NCBI GenBank assembly: GCA_029204225.1
Contig: CM055108.1
Span: 6,397,461 to 6,461,460, forward strand
DNA from: Diphasiastrum complanatum
Taxonomy: Eukaryota > Streptophyta > Lycopodiopsida > Lycopodiales > Lycopodiaceae
DNA: 64,000 nt
Reading direction: 5' to 3'
Part shown: positions 59,319 through 64,000 of the stretch, piece after piece
How the letters are laid out: every line of letters starts with the position of its first letter
Position numbering within the stretch: the stretch's first letter is position 1
Position numbers and translations under genes: made by a program
Notes under the pieces: model-generated
What the model was told of the DNA's origin: nothing
Database searches by the model: none
What the model saw: only the letters and a program-made list of their open reading frames with translations

Positions 59319-59965
59319 TGTGAAAAATACAGATCCTAAGTGGATCTAAACTCCAAGATCATTGGCTTGAATGCTTGCACTCCAAACTACATAAGCTAGG
59401 AATTGGCAACACATTCTATGCTACCTAGAATGCAAAGAACTTGATCAAAAAGCATTTATCACAAATGGAAACTTCCATAAACATCAAGTGCGGCCCAAAA
59501 TAGCATTATACAGTCCATAATACATCAGTCTATCACTTTTGGAAAGCACCTAAGATCATACACACAAAGCTTGAACTCAATCACTACACAATGCCAACAA
59601 TGGAAGGAGAACCCAATAGAAAAATCTCTCATTAAGCAAATGAATACAATGGATCTGCTCCAACCTGTTTCTCCACGGCCTACCTGCTATATATAGCTGA
59701 GAGAGATGACTCTCTCTCCTCTCTCTAGACCCTCCTTACCTAAAATATGCCCTATATAGGTAAAATTGGCATATATGTCCAAAATACATGAAAATGGACT
59801 CATTTCGAAGGTCTTGAAGTTTGACACTTCTTCATACTGAAAAAATACACTTACTAAAAATATCTAGACCTGTTTCACACGTGTGAAAAGTCAGATCCTA
59901 AACTATGTGCCATTTTTAGCAATTTTGGCCTAAAACTAGACAAGGAAATGTTGACAATTTTCACA
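59319..59965 (-). repeat. Element Y 5' LTR (647 bp)
   Basis: TATA at 59687-59696. CACACGTGTG at 59876-59885. Confidence 0.95.
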
Positions 59966-60282
59966 CCCTCTCCTTGAATGCTAGAAAGCCTCCGCTATGA
60001 AATCACCTCCAAAACTCGCTTAGAAATCAATGCTTGGAGCAAGCAAAACTTGCTATCTTGGTAATGTGAATTGAATTCAACTTTGCCTCTGGTTTTAGAC
60101 ACCTAAACACCTGCAAATGAAGTTACACAACACCAATCTCCAATGTATTTGACCCACTTTGATTTCTAGAATCAATGCTAGATGCTAAGATCCAATCTAC
60201 ACAAGATTTAGATCAAAAATTGTGATCAAATTGAATGAAAGCCAAGGATTTAGCTCATTTCAGTCTTTAGGCTATAATACCA

Positions 60283-60964
60283 TGTGAAAATTACAGCAAA
60301 TAAGGATCCTAAAACACTTTAAATGATGATAGAAACAATAGATTATGATCTCATAAGATTAGCACAAGTTGAACCATCAAAATCCATCAAAAATCTATGC
60401 TTGAACCTCACTAAATGGCCCAAATCCTTGAAGAAGGCTTCACACATGTGAAAGTACAGCCTCCCACAGTTTGAGTACTGTACACCAGACCTACATTCAA
60501 TCCTATAATCAATAGTAATCACAAGAACTCAAACAATTATGAACGTAGAGAGCAATTGCCCCATTATGAGAGGAAAATCATGAAATTGCTTGATTGATTT
60601 TGGTGAGATATCATCACCTACATATACAGGATCCATCACGGTTTTGGGTAGGTATGAGTAGCCCTAAACCTATCCCTAATGCTAATTTTGGTGTATCTTT
60701 CATCCCTACCAAGTTAGGGTTGGAATCTTGGAGATCCCTCAACAATGCAAAAACTACCAAAAATAGCTCCTATTTTCTCTCTCTTGTATCTAAGCATAAT
60801 TTGGACTCATTCCAAAGGTTCTAACACTTATGTCTACTTGAGAACATCCTTATGAATGGAATCGTATGCTATTTGGCACGTGTGACAAGCCACATCATGA
60901 CCATCTAACTATTTACAAGTCATATGACCAAAACTAGTCAAGCTAGAATTGTGAATTTTTAACA
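60283..60964 (-). repeat. Element C 5' LTR (682 bp)
   Basis: Minus strand TGTTAAAAATTCACAATTC to AATTTTCACA, followed by the primer site. A mismatched palindrome CACACATGTG is at about 60442. Confidence 0.8.
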
Positions 60965-62842
60965 TTATGCTGTCGCTCAACAACAAGCCTCGAGAAGTTG
61001 GACCAGAGCACCACTTGGATGCTTTGCATGTGGAAAAAATCACAGATTTGCAGAATGCCCAAATACAGAAAAATTTGTACCATTCTGTCGTGATTGTGGA
61101 TATGGGCATTGCTATAAAGACTGTCTAGCAAGACCGAAAGCACCACCAACTACAACACCTATAAATTTGATAACAACTAAGCAAGGATCAGTAGTTCAGA
61201 ATAAACCAAGTGCACCCTTGATGGTGGCCACCAGAGCACAAAAGCAAAAAGAACCAGTAGTGGATCCAATATCTACTGATTCTATACCATTGAATGATAC
61301 ACCAACAACATCGGGAGTCTATCCAAATCTAATTGCAGAAAAAAAAAGGATATTAGGATATGAGACAGTGGATTAAACATCTGCAAGAAGAAGAAGAACT
61401 TGAAGCTGCTAAAGTAACAGCTGAAGTTCGGTCTTCACCATTGCAGCCTCCAAAAAATTTACGTACGGATATGAATGATCAATTACATCATCATGAAGAA
61501 CCCTTGAGGATGACTAAACTGGAAGCACCGCATACAGAATTACTCATGAACATTTTGTCTAGCAAGATCAATATTTCATTGGGAGAGTTCCTAAAGTTGG
61601 TGCCAAAAGCAAAAGAAGTCTTAGTGCAAAAGTTAGCTCAAGAAGAATCAAAGTCCATTAGGAGCCACTTTTCTGTGTTGGATTTGAAGAACCTAACGAT
61701 GTACTCCATGTTGGAGCCACTTGGGAAAGTGAACAAAAGAATATCACTCTGTCGAGACAACATAGACAATTTTCTAAAGAAGCAGTCATGATAGATGGCG
61801 GTTCAGGAATTAACCTGATTTCTACCAGGCTATGTGCAAAATGGGGTCTTACAAAGATAAACCTACTACTTTTGCTATTAAGCTAGCTGATCAAACGACA
61901 GTTCGTCCACAAGGAATGGTGAAAGATATACCTGTCAAGATTTCAGGAGTACAGTTCGTCATTACTTTCGTCGTGATGGACTTACCAGAAGCGCCAAATG
62001 TCTACCGAGTTCTATTAGGAAGTCCATGGTTACGAGTTGCACAAGTAGCTCATAACTGGGACACCGGAAAAATCACTTTTGAAAATCATGAATGTGCAGT
62101 TAAAGTTGATCCTATCAAACCAGTGGTTTAAAAAGAAGATGATGATTCATCAACAACGGATCACACTTGTGATCGACCAGAGAAAAAATTGGGAGTTCAC
62201 TACGATTATCAAACGAATACTGTCAATTGGAATGAAGCTCTTGCAACAATTGATTGTACAGCAGGATATATGTGTCAACAAGATATTCAATCAGAGTTGA
62301 GCGAGATTTTCTTATTAGATCAAATTTTGGATACACCAATCATGTTTCCACTAAATGTGCTGAATGTAGCTTGGATATCAACAAAACCTATACCAGATCC
62401 AATTGAGGATGATCTCATACCAGTGAGCCATGCCTTGACTTATGATGGCAATGCAGAACTTACGGATGGGCAGATTTTAAATCATATGGATCCGACCAGA
62501 TTTGGAGTGCGTAATGTTCCTGATGAACCAGCAATCAAACCGCCCAAAGCAGTTATATTGAAGAGAGACAGGATCATAGGTTTGATGACGAAGAAACAAG
62601 CTAAGCAACATTATAATACGGTTTTGAAATGGAAAAATCCCCCTCGGAAGATTGATTCAAAGGAAGTGCCACCTCTATTGGATAAAGGCAAAGGAAAAGT
62701 CAAGAATGATACTTCAAGTCAGACTTCCAGCAAGGCATCATCGTCTAGGAAGCCTTCACCCATGAAGAAAGAATTATCATCTCGAAAGTCATCACCTCCA
62801 CGATCAATTCCTGCTAAGAAAGAGGATCTTTCATCCAAGTAG
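60965..62842 (+). pseudogene. Ty3/gypsy-type gag end and protease
   Basis: Two zinc knuckles, CFACGKNHRFAEC and CRDCGYGHCYKDC (61010-61125), both with spacing CX2CX3HX4C. A linker (PSAPLMVATRAQKQK) follows. After a frameshift near 61370 come 140 codons of helical sequence (ELLMNILSSKINISLGEFLK). The protease reads MIDGGSGINLISTRLCAKWG (from 61790), shifts frame near 61857, then continues TTFAIKLADQTTVRPQG and YRVLLGSPWLRVAQVAHNWD (to 62130). The active site is Asp-Gly-Gly in place of Asp-Ser/Thr-Gly. A Ser/Lys-rich tail (62190-62842) stays open for 217 codons and runs into the next leader. Confidence 0.75.
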
Positions 62843-63787
62843 GAGCTTTGCTCAGCCTTTTGGAGAAATACAAAATCACTCAAAGAGTATTTGTCATCCA
62901 CTTAAGGAGAAGGTTCATCCACTTAAGGAGAGTGTTCATCCACAAAGGAGAGTGTTCATCCACAGAAGTGGAGATTGTCAACAATACATTGAATAGAACA
63001 TTGTTAGTATTGAATATGCACAAGCCTCACAATCAACAAATGATTAGGTGTTATGATCTGATTCAAAATAGTTTCTTCTCAGTCTCTGATCTTTAATAGA
63101 CATGAAATATGCTTTTGATCCACAAGTTAAACTCACAAAACAAAGGTTAGTAAGATTTGATCAACAGTGCAATGCATAATCATGCTAGAACTTGATCAAA
63201 CATCCAAATATCACCATAAATGAAAACCTTACTAAAAATAATAGCCAACTAGCTCTGATACCATGTGAAAAAATTGGATCTTGAATGGATCCAAACTCCC
63301 AAAATACTTGGCTAAGATCTTTGCACAACAAGCAACAAAAGCTAGAAATGGCAAAGCATCCTAATGCTACCTTTGATACACATGAACTTGACAAAGCATT
63401 CAAGAGACAAAAGAAACTAGTAAAAGGTACTGATGACAGCCAAAGACAACATCATACCAGCCCTACAACAGCAGCCTACCACTTTTGGAAACCTCTTAAG
63501 ATCATACACAAAAGCTTGAAGACAATACACAAAGCAATGCTCTCAATGGAGGAAGAAACTGTGACAATGATCTATTAATCTCTCTCAACAATACAATAAG
63601 TTTCTCCAACCTATTCTCCACGAATTTCAGCCTAATATAGGTGACAGAGATGACTCTCTCTCCTCTCTCTAGAACTTAGGACCCATTTAGGCCTCTTTCA
63701 CATGTGTGAAAGGTTAGATGCAAAACTATGTACAAAAATTGCCAATTTAGGCCTCAAACTAGCTAGGAAATGTTGACAATTCTCACA
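62821..63787 (-). mobile_element. Copy-3-type 5' LTR, primer site and leader
   Basis: LTR 63264-63787 (524 bp; minus strand TGTGAGAATTGTCAAC to TTTTTTCACA), primer site TGGTATCAGAGC (63252-63263) and leader related to those of X and Y, joined to gypsy sequence at a shared GATCTTTCATCC near 62830. Leader repeats TTCATCCAC...GGAGA occur four times (62893-62958). The plus strand is open for 97 codons inside the LTR (63285-63578). Confidence 0.8.
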
Positions 63788-63905
63788 GTCCAATGCACAC
63801 TAGGTATAAATGCATAAATTTTTTTTTTAATGTGTATTTAAACTAAATCAATTGATATATGAACTCACTAAATAAAACACTTACTTTTAATCATTTGTGA
63901 CTTTT
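63788..63905 (+). other. Probable intron 3' end of a CACTA transposase gene
   Basis: AT-rich, ending in a pyrimidine-rich GTGACTTTTAG just before the coding segment. Confidence 0.4.
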
Positions 63906-64000
63906 AGGTGGATGTTCTTTATGGAAAGATACATGAAAGTCTTAAAAGATTTTGTGCGTCAAAACGCAAGGCCTGAGGTAGCATGTCAGAGGGATGGTTA
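63906..64000 (+). pseudogene. CACTA (En/Spm) transposase fragment, DUF4218 region
   Basis: RWMFFMERYMKVLKDFVRQN then ARPE matches the RWMYPFERYMxxLKxYVRNRARPEGS stretch of plant TNP2-type CACTA transposases. After ARPE the expected Gly-Ser-Met-Ser-Glu-Gly is read only after a one-base shift (GGTAGCATGTCAGAGGG), so the copy probably has a one-base deletion near 63976. It starts after a good acceptor site (TTTTAG at 63902-63907) and leaves the window. Confidence 0.7.

Larger units (their letters stand above)
54410..59965 (-). mobile_element. Element Y: non-autonomous LTR element with intact Gag-novel ORF
   Basis: Complete 5556-bp element flanked by CCCTC (54405-54409 and 59966-59970). 5' LTR 59965-59319, primer site 59318-59307 (TGGTATCAGAGC), leader, ORF 58210-55070, purine tract next to 55057, 3' LTR 55056-54410. 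LTRs are 647 bp each with a single difference noticed (CAGCCTATC versus CAGTCTATC). No protease, integrase, recognisable RT or RNase H. The uninterrupted site survives at 50645-50649. Confidence 0.95.
51183..60964 (-). mobile_element. Element C: copia element carrying nested element Y
   Basis: Minus-strand order: 5' LTR 60964-60283, primer site 60282-60271 (TGGTATTATAGCC), leader 60270-59971, then element Y (54410-59965) with flanking CCCTC copies, leader 54409-53910, gag-protease-integrase-RT 53909-51183. At 51183 RT is fused to the LTR fragment of C', giving an LTR-internal-LTR-internal order with a deletion at the join. Confidence 0.85.

Overview
This window looks like nuclear DNA of a land plant with a large, repeat-dominated genome. 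The evidence is the retroelement content: Ty1/copia elements with plant initiator-tRNA-Met primer sites of the type TGGTATCAGAGC, Ty3/gypsy fragments, a CACTA (En/Spm) transposase exon, TIR miniature elements, and very long (CT)n and (AT)n tracts. I cannot name the species. I see no intact host gene, no rRNA or tRNA gene and no CRISPR array. Host-like material is limited to a DEAD-box RNA helicase fragment (13407-13687, +) and an unassigned 232-codon ORF (7779-8477, -).

Left third (1-19.9 kb). A minus-strand copia element (gag, protease, start of integrase, LTR at 2393-3127) enters from the left and sits in the leader of an older copia element (LTR 3356-4179). Two opposed deletion derivatives of one further copia family follow (4323-5637 on +; about 5700-7203 on -). 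Then come a 69+34 bp inverted repeat built around (CT)n tracts (8836-10698), a solo LTR with 5-bp target duplications (12628-13242), an ~806-bp tandem duplication with GC-rich islands set in (TA)n (13783-15316), and a ~625-bp duplicated unit with a near-perfect hairpin (17590-18480).

Middle (18.5-43.8 kb). A plus-strand copia element (LTR 18482-19384, gag 25557-26066) is interrupted by a young element, here called X (19933-25505, target duplication GATCA, LTRs identical by eye). Rightwards lie many broken copia and gypsy pieces, including two related TIR miniature elements (34333-34844 and 38754-39126), each inside gypsy coding sequence.

Right third (43.8-64 kb). A third relative of X, called copy 3 (43800-47637), is followed by gypsy gag remains and by a minus-strand copia family C in tandem arrangement (49533-54409 and 59971-60964). 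The leader of C carries element Y (54410-59965, target duplication CCCTC); the unoccupied site is preserved in the neighbouring C copy at 50645-50649. A gypsy gag/protease stretch, an LTR of the copy-3 type (63264-63787) and a CACTA transposase exon close the window.

The most notable system is the X/Y/copy-3 lineage: LTR elements that encode Gag fused in frame to about 760 residues matching no pol domain I recognise, with no integrase, no functional reverse transcriptase and no RNase H. X and Y are almost identical outside gag but carry clearly different gag genes, as expected for template switching between co-packaged RNAs. They would depend on enzymes from other copia elements, probably relatives of those nearby. 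A second window-wide theme is the 10-bp palindrome CACACGTGTG (a G-box core), found 12 times, in LTRs or leaders of several different families.
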